From Firmicutes bacterium UBA3910 (lineage in GTDB: Bacteria > Bacillota > Limnochordia > Darwinibacteriales > Darwinibacteriaceae): a stretch of DNA of 8,561 nucleotides. A model generated the notes under the pieces. It saw nothing but the letters and a program-made list of their open reading frames with translations. It made no database searches and was not told the DNA's origin. Shown here one piece after another: positions 1 to 6,777 of the stretch; positions within the stretch are counted from its first letter, which is position 1; each line of letters opens with the position of its first letter. A program made the translations under genes and the position numbers. Location of the stretch: NCBI GenBank assembly GCA_002391465.1, contig DGFC01000039.1:35692-44252 (forward strand), read 5' to 3'.

Positions 1-2
1 CG

Positions 3-326
3 CAGTCCGGCTGGCGGGGCTTTGAGGCAGAGGGCCACGCAGGTTATGCCGAATATGGAGAAGATGTGGTCTGTGCTGCAGTATCAGTGCTGACGCAAAC
101 GGCTATTATAGGTCTGTGTAAAGTCTTGTCCATAGACTGTGAACTTGATTTGGACGAAGAATCCGGCACTATGTTCTGCCTTTTGCCTGCGGACTTAAGC
201 CCAGAGAAGTGGCAGCAGGCACAGCTTGTTTTGGAAATTCTCTATGCTGGATTACTGGATATTAGTACGAATGAGGATTACCAACGGTATGTTAGTTTGA
301 AGGAGGTGCCCTACCGTGAGAATTAA
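3..326 (+). CDS. prp: Ribosomal-processing cysteine protease Prp, 5'-truncated by window edge
   Basis: Prp removes the N-terminal extension of ribosomal protein L27, which is essential for ribosome assembly in Bacillota. The frame is open from the window edge, so the start codon and probably some 10-20 residues are missing; 107 residues are visible. The diagnostic catalytic block is present: [18 protein letters not shown], with the His codon at 36-38 and the Cys codon at 72-74. The usual family spacing between them is kept. The C-terminal half matches the family pattern of an acidic strand region followed by a helix ([17 protein letters not shown]). An ATG-less start at GTG 66 would delete the catalytic His, so the frame must begin upstream, outside the window. 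The gene overlaps rpmA by 11 bases, and its substrate is encoded by that next gene. The usual upstream neighbour, rplU (L21), would lie outside the window. Confidence 0.93.
   Translation, partial: QSGWRGFEAEGHAGYAEYGEDVVCAAVSVLTQTAIIGLCKVLSIDCELDLDEESGTMFCLLPADLSPEKWQQAQLVLEILYAGLLDISTNEDYQRYVSLKEVPYREN
299..308 (+). promoter_or_regulatory. Strong Shine-Dalgarno for rpmA, inside the end of prp
   Basis: The sequence GAAGGAGGTG is a near-perfect Shine-Dalgarno, 7 bases before the GTG at 316. It fixes the non-ATG start of rpmA and lies inside the prp coding frame. L27 can therefore be translated strongly while its low-abundance protease is read from a weaker site upstream. Confidence 0.85.
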
Positions 327-603
327 TTTGCAGTTTTTTGCCACCAAAAAGGGTGGTGGAAGCACCCGTAATGGCCGGGATTCAGCCGCAAAACGGCTTG
401 GCGTAAAAAGCCATGATGGCCAGTACGTTACAGCCGGCAGCATCATCGTCCGGCAGCGGGGGACCAAAGTTAAGCCGGGCCGCAACGTAGGTGTTGGCAA
501 AGACGATACCTTGTACGCCCTGGCAGACGGCTATGTTTCCTTCGAGCGTCTCGGCAAGAGCAGTAAAGCGGTCAGCATTGTAACTGAGGCCGCGTTGGCG
601 TAA
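316..603 (+). CDS. rpmA: 50S ribosomal protein L27 with Prp-cleavable N-terminal extension
   Basis: L27 is a large-subunit protein whose N-terminus reaches the peptidyl-transferase centre. The 95-residue product begins [20 protein letters not shown]. The INLQFFA segment is the Bacillota-specific extension, which Prp is known to cut after the FFA motif, here after residue 9. The mature protein would then start at Thr10 with the conserved KKGGGS, where other phyla begin directly. The remainder ([32 protein letters not shown]) is canonical L27. The start is GTG, supported by the strong Shine-Dalgarno just upstream; the first residues match the family exactly from this codon. It overlaps the end of prp by 11 bases and is followed closely by a hairpin terminator before obg. 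Confidence 0.97.
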   Translation: MRINLQFFATKKGGGSTRNGRDSAAKRLGVKSHDGQYVTAGSIIVRQRGTKVKPGRNVGVGKDDTLYALADGYVSFERLGKSSKAVSIVTEAALA

Positions 604-607
604 GCAG

Positions 608-643
608 AATCCCTTTTGTGCTACGGTGCAAAGGGGATTTTTT
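608..643 (+). terminator. Intrinsic terminator or attenuator between rpmA and obg
   Basis: The arm AATCCCTTTTG (608-618) pairs with CAAAGGGGATT (629-639) over 11 positions with a single G-U pair. The loop is about 10 bases and a run of six T (638-643) follows. This is the form of a Rho-independent terminator. It starts only four bases after the rpmA stop, and its T-tract ends just before the obg Shine-Dalgarno. It therefore probably lowers obg and downstream transcription relative to the abundant ribosomal-protein message (partial read-through), since no clear separate promoter for obg is visible. Confidence 0.8.
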
Positions 644-644
644 C

Positions 645-653
645 AAAGGGGGA
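645..653 (+). promoter_or_regulatory. Shine-Dalgarno deciding the obg start
   Basis: The sequence AAAGGGGGA lies 6 bases before the ATG at 659. It supports that ATG over the in-frame GTG at 626, which falls in the loop of the upstream hairpin and would add 11 residues not seen in Obg proteins. Confidence 0.75.
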
Positions 654-658
654 CAAAC

Positions 659-1942
659 ATGTTTATAGATCGAGCCCGCATCTATCTAAAATCGGGCGAC
701 GGCGGCGACGGCGTCGTCCGTTTTCGGCGTGAGAAATATATCCCGGCGGGAGGTCCGGCCGGCGGCGACGGTGGCAGGGGAGGCAGCATCTACTTTATTG
801 TGGATGGAGGCCTTTCCACACTGATGAATTTCCGTTATCGCCGTAAATTTGTCGCGCCGTCCGGGGAAGCGGGTGGATCTAAAAACCAGGCCGGTAAGGA
901 CGGCGAGGATCTGTTCATCAAAGTCCCACCCGGTACCCTGGTAAAAGACGTGGAAACGGGAGAAGTGCTCCTGGATTTAACTGTCCCAGGCACCCAGGTG
1001 CTCGTCCTCCCTGGAGGCAGAGGGGGTAGGGGGAACGCTCGCTTTGCCACTCCCACCAGGCAGGCTCCTGCCTTTGCCGAGCGGGGTGAGCCGGGGCGGG
1101 AGTTATGGGTTGAGCTGGAACTAAAGCTCCTGGCTGATGTTGGCCTTGTGGGCTACCCCAATGTGGGTAAATCTACTCTTTTGTCCGTTGTTTCGGCAGC
1201 CCGCCCTAAAGTGGCGAACTACCCCTTTACAACTTTGACCCCCAATTTGGGTGTTGTTTCGTTAGAACCGGGGCGCGCCTTTGTGATGGCGGATATCCCA
1301 GGCCTTATTGAAGGTGCCCATGCAGGCGTGGGTTTGGGTATTGAGTTCTTGCGCCACATTGAACGTACCAGGCTTATCCTGCACATAGTCGATGCCGCTG
1401 GGGTAGATGGGCGTGATCCAGTGGATGATTATTGCAAGATCAACCAGGAGCTGCGCCTTTACAGTGAAGATTTGGCGGCTTGTCCCCAAATCGTGGTGGC
1501 GAACAAAGCCGATCTGCCTGAAGCGGAAGAAAACATCGAGCGTTTGAGAGAGGTTGCGGAGAAAGAAGGACGGGAGTTCTTTGTCATTTCTGCCGCAACA
1601 ACAGAAGGCACAAGAACCCTAATGGAACACGTGGATGGACTGGTGGCCCAGTTCAAAGCGGCCGATCAACCCACGGAGGTTGTGACCGAGCTGGTCCTGC
1701 CCGCTGAAGAATCGAGCCCAGTTGATGAATATGAGGTAGTATTAGAAGGCGATGAGTACGTTGTTGTGGGGGCGGGTTTGGATAGGATTCTGCGCCGCTT
1801 GGATCTGAACAATCCAGAGGCCATCAAGTATCTGCAGAATTTGTTTGAAAAAATTGGTTTGTACAAAACCTTGGCGGAAATGGGAATTCCGGAAGGAGCC
1901 GTTGTCAGGGTTGGAGAATTAGAATTCGAATATATGGAATGA
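659..1942 (+). CDS. obg: Obg/CgtA GTPase
   Basis: Obg is an essential GTPase that binds the 50S subunit late in its assembly and is linked to (p)ppGpp signalling. The product has 427 residues. It begins MFIDRARIYLKSGDGGDG, the start of the glycine-rich Obg fold (about 1-158, with GGPAGGDGGRGG and PGGRGGRGN). The G domain follows: P-loop GYPNVGKST at 165-173, PFTT switch I, DIPG at 212-215 followed by LIEGAHAGVGLG, NKAD at 282-285 and the SA of G5 at 311-312. The C-terminal third (about 345-427) is the OCT domain of Gram-positive Obg, ending GAVVRVGELEFEYME. The ATG at 659 is chosen on family N-terminus and Shine-Dalgarno spacing. yhbY starts 9 bases after its stop. Confidence 0.97.
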   Translation: MFIDRARIYLKSGDGGDGVVRFRREKYIPAGGPAGGDGGRGGSIYFIVDGGLSTLMNFRYRRKFVAPSGEAGGSKNQAGKDGEDLFIKVPPGTLVKDVETGEVLLDLTVPGTQVLVLPGGRGGRGNARFATPTRQAPAFAERGEPGRELWVELELKLLADVGLVGYPNVGKSTLLSVVSAARPKVANYPFTTLTPNLGVVSLEPGRAFVMADIPGLIEGAHAGVGLGIEFLRHIERTRLILHIVDAAGVDGRDPVDDYCKINQELRLYSEDLAACPQIVVANKADLPEAEENIERLREVAEKEGREFFVISAATTEGTRTLMEHVDGLVAQFKAADQPTEVVTELVLPAEESSPVDEYEVVLEGDEYVVVGAGLDRILRRLDLNNPEAIKYLQNLFEKIGLYKTLAEMGIPEGAVVRVGELEFEYME

Positions 1943-1951
1943 GGTTTTGCG

Positions 1952-2242
1952 ATGCTCACAAGCAAACAGAGGGCCTATTTACGGGGGCTCGGTAACGAAT
2001 TGGAACCCATCTTCCAGATTGGCAAAGGTGGCCTATCTGAGGAGCTGCTTAACCAGCTCGATGCGGCGCTGGAAGCGAGGGAATTGATTAAAGTACGGGT
2101 TTTGAAAAACTGCCTGGAAGAGCCCAAGATATTGGCTGAAGAAGTTGCCCAAGCCTTGAATGGATCTGTAGTGCAGACGATAGGCCGCAACTTTCTGCTT
2201 TATCGTACTGCGTCCGAGGATCCCAGGATCGAGCTGCCGTAA
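1952..2242 (+). CDS. yhbY: YhbY/YqeI CRM-domain RNA-binding protein
   Basis: This is a 96-residue single-domain CRM protein of the YhbY family (YqeI in Bacillus), associated with pre-50S ribosomal particles. The sequence shows the typical N-terminus (LTSKQRAYLRGLGNELEPIFQIG), the GKGG loop at 24-27 that marks the CRM fold, and the closing IGRNFLLYR at 77-85. The ATG lies 9 bases after the obg stop. A short GAGGT overlapping that stop serves as ribosome binding site, so translation is probably coupled to obg. Placement between obg and nadD fits the conserved ribosome-maturation cluster. Confidence 0.95.
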   Translation: MLTSKQRAYLRGLGNELEPIFQIGKGGLSEELLNQLDAALEARELIKVRVLKNCLEEPKILAEEVAQALNGSVVQTIGRNFLLYRTASEDPRIELP

Positions 2243-2255
2243 AAGGGGAAAGACT

Positions 2256-2873
2256 ATGACAGGTAAGAACAGAAAATTGGGGATAATGGGGGGGACCTTT
2301 GATCCGGTCCATTACGGACACTTGGTCACGGCGGAAGCCGCCCGACTCGAGTTTGATCTGGATCAGGTCTTGTTTTTGCCCTCGGGTGTTCCCCCCCATA
2401 AAACAGATAAACAGGTGACCTCGGCCGAACACCGTTACATGATGACGCTGCTGGCCACCTTAAGTAACCCTCATTTTGAGGTTTCACGCCTTGAAATCGA
2501 TCGAGAGGGCGTCAGTTACACCATTGATAGCCTGCAGATTCTGCGGGAGCAGTGTGGCCCAGACTGTGAGCTGTTTTTCATTACAGGAGCGGACGCCATG
2601 TTTGAGATCATTGAGTGGCGGGGTTCTGATCGGTTATTGAGAATAGCCCACTTCATCGCCGCGTCAAGGCCCGGGTTTTCCCTGTCAGAGCTGCCCCCTG
2701 ATACCCGCCGTTGGGTGGACGAGCATCGGAATCGCTTTCATCTCTTGAACGTGCCTGCCATGGCCATCTCATCCACTGATATACGTAATAGGGTACGAAT
2801 GGGCCGTTCCATTCGGTACCTGGTACCGGAACAGGTTGAGCATTACATACGCCGCCATAGATTGTACCAATAG
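2256..2873 (+). CDS. nadD: Nicotinate-nucleotide adenylyltransferase NadD
   Basis: NadD transfers AMP from ATP to nicotinate mononucleotide, making deamido-NAD, the shared late step of NAD synthesis in the cytoplasm. The 205-residue protein has the nucleotidyltransferase signature GGTFDPVHYGHL, with HxGH at residues 19-22. It also has PPHK at 46-49, the FITGADAMFEIIEW substrate region at 108-121, and the C-terminal ISSTDIR at 171-177 that binds ATP phosphates. Length is normal for the family. The ATG is preceded by AAAGGGGAAAG at a good distance, and the gap to yhbY is 13 bases. In many Bacillota the next gene is yqeK; here only 54 bases separate nadD from an LCP gene and no yqeK remnant fits. 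Confidence 0.96.
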   Translation: MTGKNRKLGIMGGTFDPVHYGHLVTAEAARLEFDLDQVLFLPSGVPPHKTDKQVTSAEHRYMMTLLATLSNPHFEVSRLEIDREGVSYTIDSLQILREQCGPDCELFFITGADAMFEIIEWRGSDRLLRIAHFIAASRPGFSLSELPPDTRRWVDEHRNRFHLLNVPAMAISSTDIRNRVRMGRSIRYLVPEQVEHYIRRHRLYQ

Positions 2874-2927
2874 TGTGCCCCCATAACGGGGTGTGGCTGC
2901 GAATAGCTGTGGGGAGGGGGGAAATAA

Positions 2928-4166
2928 ATGCTTACAGAAGAAGAAGTCCTGCAACGCCGAGCTGAACTGGAAAAAAGACGGTTGGAGAAGAAAAAATTCC
3001 GCCGCCGTCAGATAATAGTCTATACCTTACTGGTTGTTGCTGCCATTATTCTTATGTTCATTACTGGTTGGTATAGCTACCGCAGGGGACTTGAGACACT
3101 GCCCGTTTCCAGTACGGGTGAGCAGCGTCTGCTCATTTTGTTCTTAGGTACAGACGACTTCCTAGAAGCGAGTGTGCGAGCCGATACGATACTGCTCTTC
3201 TCGGTAAACCCCCGAACCGGTGAGGCGGGTGTCCTGTCCATCCCTCGGGATACCAGGGTCTGGATCCCATCCAGGCAGAGCTGGGACAGGGTCAATGCTG
3301 CCTATGCCCACGGTGGGCCTGAAATGGCCTTGGAAGCAGTTTCGAATTTGATCAACGCGCCTGTGAAATATTACGTTCAGACCGACTTTCAGGGTTTTGA
3401 GACCATGGTCGATCTTCTGGGCGGGGTTGAGATTGAGATCAAAAAGGAAATGCGGTATGTGGAGAAGGCCCGGGATTTGAACATTCACTTTCTCCCCGGA
3501 AAACAACTGCTGAACGGGGAAGACGCCCTCAAATACGTTCGCTACCGGGACAGCTTAGGCGATGTCTCCTTAGTTGATCCCTTTAATGAACAGTATGATG
3601 GACGGGTGGAACGGCAGAGGCAGTTCTTCGAGGCGCTGGTGGACAAAGTGCTCAGTCCTTCCTCCCTGCCTAAACTGCCTAGGCTTGTCAGCCAGGCCTT
3701 TCGTATCGTCGATACAAACGTCCCTTGGGAATTGGTGTTGGAGTTGAGCCTTGCGGCCAACAAGTTTTCTGCTGATAAAATCCAGACAGGTGTGCTGCCG
3801 GGTAACAGTGGACAGATAAACGATGCCTGGTATTGGCTGGTAGACGCGGCCAAGGCCCAACGGGTTATAAAAACGCTTGTCTGGGGTGAACCTGAGCCCT
3901 TGAGATTGACTGTGTTGAACGGCAGCGGCCGTTCGGGTATAGCCGGCCAGGTGGGAGATCTATTGACAGAGTATGGGTATAATGTAGTCTCCCGGGACAA
4001 CGCCGATCATTTCAACTATCAGCAGACCAAGATTTTAGTTTCGGCTCGAGATTCGGCCAGGGTTGAACCGCTGGCAGAATTCCTTGGGGCCCAGATTGAG
4101 ACAGCAGATGTGACGCCGACGGAAGTAACGGTGATTATAGGCCGTGATTATAATATAACGAGATAG
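2928..4166 (+). CDS. LytR-CpsA-Psr (LCP) family cell-wall polymer ligase with LytR_C domain
   Basis: LCP proteins are membrane-anchored phosphotransferases that attach anionic or capsular polymers to peptidoglycan outside the membrane. The 412-residue protein has a very basic, charged N-terminus (to about residue 28), one membrane helix at about 29-49, and then the LCP domain. LCP motifs visible are GTDD at 74-77, RADT at 84-87, SIPRDTR at 104-110, RYRDS at 205-209 and GRVERQRQ at 225-232, which together supply the conserved Arg and Asp residues that hold the lipid pyrophosphate. Residues about 324-406 (LRLTVLNGSGRSGIAGQV onward) form a LytR_C domain. About ten residues appear inserted between RYRDSLGD and GRVERQRQ, where family members usually run almost directly on. 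A GGAGGGGGG Shine-Dalgarno precedes the ATG. An LCP gene at this position in the cluster is known in clostridia. Confidence 0.93.
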   Translation: MLTEEEVLQRRAELEKRRLEKKKFRRRQIIVYTLLVVAAIILMFITGWYSYRRGLETLPVSSTGEQRLLILFLGTDDFLEASVRADTILLFSVNPRTGEAGVLSIPRDTRVWIPSRQSWDRVNAAYAHGGPEMALEAVSNLINAPVKYYVQTDFQGFETMVDLLGGVEIEIKKEMRYVEKARDLNIHFLPGKQLLNGEDALKYVRYRDSLGDVSLVDPFNEQYDGRVERQRQFFEALVDKVLSPSSLPKLPRLVSQAFRIVDTNVPWELVLELSLAANKFSADKIQTGVLPGNSGQINDAWYWLVDAAKAQRVIKTLVWGEPEPLRLTVLNGSGRSGIAGQVGDLLTEYGYNVVSRDNADHFNYQQTKILVSARDSARVEPLAEFLGAQIETADVTPTEVTVIIGRDYNITR

Positions 4167-4169
4167 GAG
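4165..4169 (+). promoter_or_regulatory. Shine-Dalgarno supporting the TTG start of rsfS
   Basis: AGGAG overlaps the stop codon of the LCP gene and lies 9 bases before the TTG at 4179. No in-frame ATG or GTG exists near the expected RsfS N-terminus, and the GTG at 4171 is in another frame. Confidence 0.6.
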
Positions 4170-4178
4170 TGTGGGAAT

Positions 4179-4529
4179 TTGAGCGATAACAGTGCCCTAT
4201 TGGTTGCTGTAGCAGCCGCCCGCGCCGCTGATGATAAAAAGGCGGACAATATCGAGGTATTGAAAATGCCCGAAGTGATGGCAGATGCGGAATACTTCGT
4301 CATCTGTAGTGCTCCCACCCAGGTGCAGATCCGCGCAATTGTGGATGGGGTAACTACAGCTTTACAAGAATTGGGCGTTCAGCTGCTGCGCATGGAAGGG
4401 CGGGGGGACAACACTTGGGTTCTCCTCGATTATGGGCACGTGGTAGTGCACGTATTCCAAGAAGAAGCATACGATTACTATGCACTTGGCGATCTGTGGG
4501 CGGATGCCGAAAGGGTCAGCTGGGCATGA
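4179..4529 (+). CDS. rsfS: Ribosomal silencing factor RsfS
   Basis: RsfS (RsfA/Iojap, YqeL in Bacillus) binds ribosomal protein L14 and blocks joining of the 30S and 50S subunits when nutrients are short. The product has 116 residues. It shows DDKKADNIEVLKM, AEYFVICSAPTQVQIRAI and the hallmark C-terminal stretch WVLLDYGHVVVHVFQEEA followed by YYALGDLWADAERV. The start is TTG, chosen because of the AGGAG at 4165-4169 and the family N-terminal length. The stop codon overlaps the next start in an ATGA arrangement, which implies coupled translation of the downstream methyltransferase. Confidence 0.95.
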   Translation: MSDNSALLVAVAAARAADDKKADNIEVLKMPEVMADAEYFVICSAPTQVQIRAIVDGVTTALQELGVQLLRMEGRGDNTWVLLDYGHVVVHVFQEEAYDYYALGDLWADAERVSWA

Positions 4530-5275
4530 AAGAGGCCTATACCTATCTAGCCCGTATCTACGACATCTGTATGGAAGTGGATTACAATGAGTGGATTGAG
4601 TATCTGTTTGGGCTGATGGCTCTGCACAACCACGATCCGGGGCAGATTCTCGATATAGGCTGCGGTACAGGCAATATATCAATTCCCCTGGCTGAAGGGG
4701 GATACACCGTGACAGGTGTGGACCTGTCGGAGGCGATGGTAGTGGAGGCCCAGCGTAAAGCAGCTGAACGGAATTTGAGTATTTCCTTTGTTCAGCAAGA
4801 CCTCCTTCAGCTCCAGTTAGGGGACGGCAAGTTTGATACTGTCCTGAGTATCTGTGATGTCCTCAACTACCTGATTGAAGAAGAGGATTTGAGACAGGCC
4901 TTCGCTCAGGTATACAGGCACCTTAGACCGGGCGGACTGTGGTTGTTTGACCTAAACTCCACTGACAAGCTGCAGAACACCTATGGAGATACGTTTTATG
5001 CCGATCTGCATTCGGATTTCGCCTACTTCTGGGAAAACAGCTATGATTGGAAAAGAGACATCTGCAGCATGACCCTAACCTTCTTTTTGCAGAAGGAAGA
5101 CGGCAGCTATGAAAGGGTGCAGGAAAGGCATCGCCAAAAGCTGTGGCTGCCCCACGAGATTCAGGCAATAGGGGAAGGGGCGGGTTTTACTGTTCTTATG
5201 TGCAGCAATTTCCCCACGACTGAGCCGTGCAGTGAAGAAGTGGAACGCTGGCAGTTTGTCCTGCGGAAAGAATAG
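4526..5275 (+). CDS. YqeM-type class I SAM-dependent methyltransferase
   Basis: The 249-residue protein is a class I S-adenosylmethionine methyltransferase; its substrate is unknown. Motif I is LDIGCGTG at 42-49, the acidic residue binding the SAM ribose is in GVDLS (Asp66), and QQDLLQL at 90-96 is motif III-like. FDTVLSICDVLNYL and RHLRPGGLWLFD follow as in the family. The N-terminus (YTYLARIYDICMEVDYNEW) matches YqeM, which sits directly after rsfS (yqeL) in Bacillus; gene order supports the same assignment here. The ATG at 4526 is chosen because it overlaps the rsfS stop and begins exactly at family homology. An upstream in-frame ATG at 4415 would only translate rsfS sequence in the wrong frame. 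It is the last gene before a strong terminator. Confidence 0.9.
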   Translation: MKEAYTYLARIYDICMEVDYNEWIEYLFGLMALHNHDPGQILDIGCGTGNISIPLAEGGYTVTGVDLSEAMVVEAQRKAAERNLSISFVQQDLLQLQLGDGKFDTVLSICDVLNYLIEEEDLRQAFAQVYRHLRPGGLWLFDLNSTDKLQNTYGDTFYADLHSDFAYFWENSYDWKRDICSMTLTFFLQKEDGSYERVQERHRQKLWLPHEIQAIGEGAGFTVLMCSNFPTTEPCSEEVERWQFVLRKE

Positions 5276-5285
5276 GGATAACAGG

Positions 5286-5312
5286 GAAGCACCTTGGGGT
5301 GCTTCTTTTTTT
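5286..5312 (+). terminator. Strong intrinsic terminator after the yqeM-like gene
   Basis: GAAGCACC (5286-5293) and GGTGCTTC (5298-5305) form a perfect 8-bp stem with a TTGG tetraloop. Seven T follow (5306-5312). It lies 10 bases after the methyltransferase stop and ends the housekeeping operon. Confidence 0.92.
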
Positions 5313-5327
5313 CGCCAAGAGCCCACA

Positions 5328-5349
5328 GGCGGCAGTTTGCCGCCCTTTT
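5328..5349 (+). terminator. Second, weaker hairpin, possible backup terminator
   Basis: GGCGGCA (5328-5334) pairs perfectly with TGCCGCC (5338-5344) across a 3-base loop, followed by CTTTTA. The T-run is short and interrupted, so this may be a backup terminator or simply a stable hairpin in the region before rnfC. Confidence 0.5.
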
Positions 5350-5452
5350 AACGTTCCAGGAGAAGGAAAACAGGCAGAGTGGTGGAATACTACATCTGTC
5401 TTTGTGATAACCTTCGCATCTACAGGCAGCAGAAAGGAAAGGGTGAGCCAGC
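5350..5452 (+). other. Leader region before the rnf genes
   Basis: This is about 100 bases without a plausible gene, between the terminator hairpins and rnfC. A promoter for the rnf operon is expected here because transcription should stop upstream. No convincing pair of -35 and -10 boxes is visible: AATACT at 5386-5391 resembles an extended -10 but lacks a -35 at the right distance. No riboswitch fold is recognised. Confidence 0.35.
5435..5443 (+). promoter_or_regulatory. Shine-Dalgarno supporting the TTG start of rnfC
   Basis: AGGAAAGGG ends 9 bases before the TTG at 5453. No in-frame ATG or GTG lies near the conserved RnfC N-terminus (RTFPRGGGLIPENKR), so TTG is the best start. Confidence 0.55.
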
Positions 5453-6766
5453 TTGGTTGAAAGAACATTTCCGCGCGGCGGGGGACTCATACCGGAAAAT
5501 AAACGGGCCACCGACTGGAGGGCCATTGAGGTAATGCCGGCCCCGTCCATCGTGGTCATTCCTTTGAGACAGCACATAGGAGCAATCTGCGAGCCCATCG
5601 TCAGTGTTGGTGATAGGGTGAAAATGGGGCAGAAAATCGGTGAGGGAACTGCGTTTATCAGCGCCTCCGTCCACGCCAGTGTATCAGGGGAAGTGATTGC
5701 GGTAGAAGAACGCCCCTTGTTCAGCGGTGAAAAGGTTCTCTCGGTTGTAATTAAGAACGATGGCTTAGATGAGAAAATAGATGGAAAGCGAGCCGGTGAC
5801 ATAAATAAAATGTCCCCCAGCGCCATCTGCACCGCTGTAAAGGAGGCGGGGATTGTGGGCATGGGTGGCGCCGGTTTTCCTACCCACGTAAAACTCAATC
5901 CGCCCAAACCGGTAGATACCGTATTGATTAACGGCGCGGAGTGCGAACCCTATCTCACCTGTGACCATCGTCTGATGGTGGAATGGGCCGATGAAATGAT
6001 CGGTGGCCTGAAGGCCATGATGAGGGCTTCCGGTGCGGCTAAGGGTATTATCTGTATCGAGGAAAACAAGCCTGACGCCATTGCCGTCGTCAGCCAGGTT
6101 ATAGAGGGGGAAGAAGATCTGGAAGTGGCGTCACTTCAGGTTCGTTACCCACAAGGTGCCGAAAAGCAGCTGATTAAGGCCGTCCTTGATAGAGAAGTTC
6201 CAAGCGGCGGGCTGCCGGCAGATGTGGGTTGTGTTGTGCAGAACGTGCACACCGCTATAGCTGTCTATGAAGCTTTGACGCAGGGGAAATCCTCCTACGA
6301 GCGGGTTGTGACCGTATCGGGTGGAGCTATTCTTGATCCGCGCAATCTTCTGGTTCGGGTGGGCACCCCAATTCAAAACATCATCGAATACTGTGGAGGC
6401 TTTATGGGTGAACCCGCTGCCATTGTGGCCGGCGGACCTATGACAGGCCAGCCCGTGGTGGACCTTTTAGGGCCGGTTACCAAGGCGTTTTCCGGAGTGC
6501 TTGGACTTAACGCCCAAGAGGCGGCCTTTGATGAGAACAGGCCTTGCATCCGCTGCACCCTCTGCGTGCAGGTGTGCCCAATGGGCCTAGTTCCTAACCT
6601 GCTTGGGGAGTACTCTGCCAAGGGACTGCTGGATCAAGCGGAAGAGAAACTGAACATCTGGGATTGTATAGAGTGCAGCTTGTGTTCCTACGTCTGCCCG
6701 TCCAAGCGTGCCTTGGTTACCTGGATCAAACAGGGTAAAGCGGGTCTGAGAGAGAAGGTGAGCTAG
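5453..6766 (+). CDS. rnfC: Rnf complex subunit RnfC (iron-sulfur, FMN/NADH-binding)
   Basis: RnfC is the peripheral cytoplasmic subunit of the Rnf complex, which couples electron transfer between ferredoxin and NAD to Na+ or H+ transport; it carries the NADH/FMN site. The 437-residue protein begins with the RnfC_N sandwich domain (FPRGGGLIPENK, IPLRQHIGA, VGDRVKMGQKIGE). The flavin/nucleotide region follows: GMGGAGFPTHVKL at 136-148 and NGAECEPYLTCD at 160-171. An SLBB-like segment comes next, around 280-345. Two 4Fe-4S clusters are complete: Cys365, 368, 371, 375 and Cys405, 408, 411, 415. The length is close to that of compact clostridial RnfC. The TTG start is inferred from family alignment by eye. 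The next gene encodes the RnfD fusion 11 bases downstream, as expected in an rnfC-D-G-E-A-B operon. Confidence 0.95.
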   Translation: MVERTFPRGGGLIPENKRATDWRAIEVMPAPSIVVIPLRQHIGAICEPIVSVGDRVKMGQKIGEGTAFISASVHASVSGEVIAVEERPLFSGEKVLSVVIKNDGLDEKIDGKRAGDINKMSPSAICTAVKEAGIVGMGGAGFPTHVKLNPPKPVDTVLINGAECEPYLTCDHRLMVEWADEMIGGLKAMMRASGAAKGIICIEENKPDAIAVVSQVIEGEEDLEVASLQVRYPQGAEKQLIKAVLDREVPSGGLPADVGCVVQNVHTAIAVYEALTQGKSSYERVVTVSGGAILDPRNLLVRVGTPIQNIIEYCGGFMGEPAAIVAGGPMTGQPVVDLLGPVTKAFSGVLGLNAQEAAFDENRPCIRCTLCVQVCPMGLVPNLLGEYSAKGLLDQAEEKLNIWDCIECSLCSYVCPSKRALVTWIKQGKAGLREKVS

Positions 6767-6772
6767 GGGTGA
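6765..6772 (+). promoter_or_regulatory. Shine-Dalgarno for the rnfD fusion gene
   Basis: AGGGGTGA overlaps the rnfC stop and lies 5 bases before the ATG at 6778. It favours that ATG over the in-frame GTG at 6769, which would add only three residues. Confidence 0.6.
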
Positions 6773-6777
6773 AAGCA

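Noticed and set aside
626..658. Extension of obg to the GTG at 626
   Set aside because: That GTG lies in the terminator loop, has no ribosome binding site, and adds residues absent from Obg proteins. The ATG at 659 has both the right Shine-Dalgarno and the family N-terminus.
2876..2897. CCCC-ATAAC-GGGG hairpin between nadD and the LCP gene
   Set aside because: The stem has only four G-C pairs plus wobble pairs and no T-run follows, so it is not supported as a terminator.
4415..4525. Upstream extension of the methyltransferase frame to an ATG at 4415
   Set aside because: This part is an out-of-frame reading of rsfS. Homology to YqeM begins at the ATG at 4526, which overlaps the rsfS stop.
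5273..5286. TAGGGATAACAGGG matches 14 of the 18 bases of the I-SceI homing endonuclease site
   Set aside because: The last four bases differ, and the first three are the stop codon of a normal gene. No intron or homing endonuclease is nearby, so this is most likely chance.
5325..5429. Three copies of ACAGGC(A/G)G at 5325, 5370 and 5422
   Set aside because: They are short, unevenly spaced by 45 and 52 bases, and one lies within a hairpin arm. This is not enough to call an operator or repeat array.
5161..5907. 248-codon minus-strand open frame across the yqeM-rnfC boundary
   Set aside because: It runs opposite well-supported genes and across a terminator, and its translation (rich in Ser, Pro and Thr) shows no recognisable domain. 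It is an antisense shadow.
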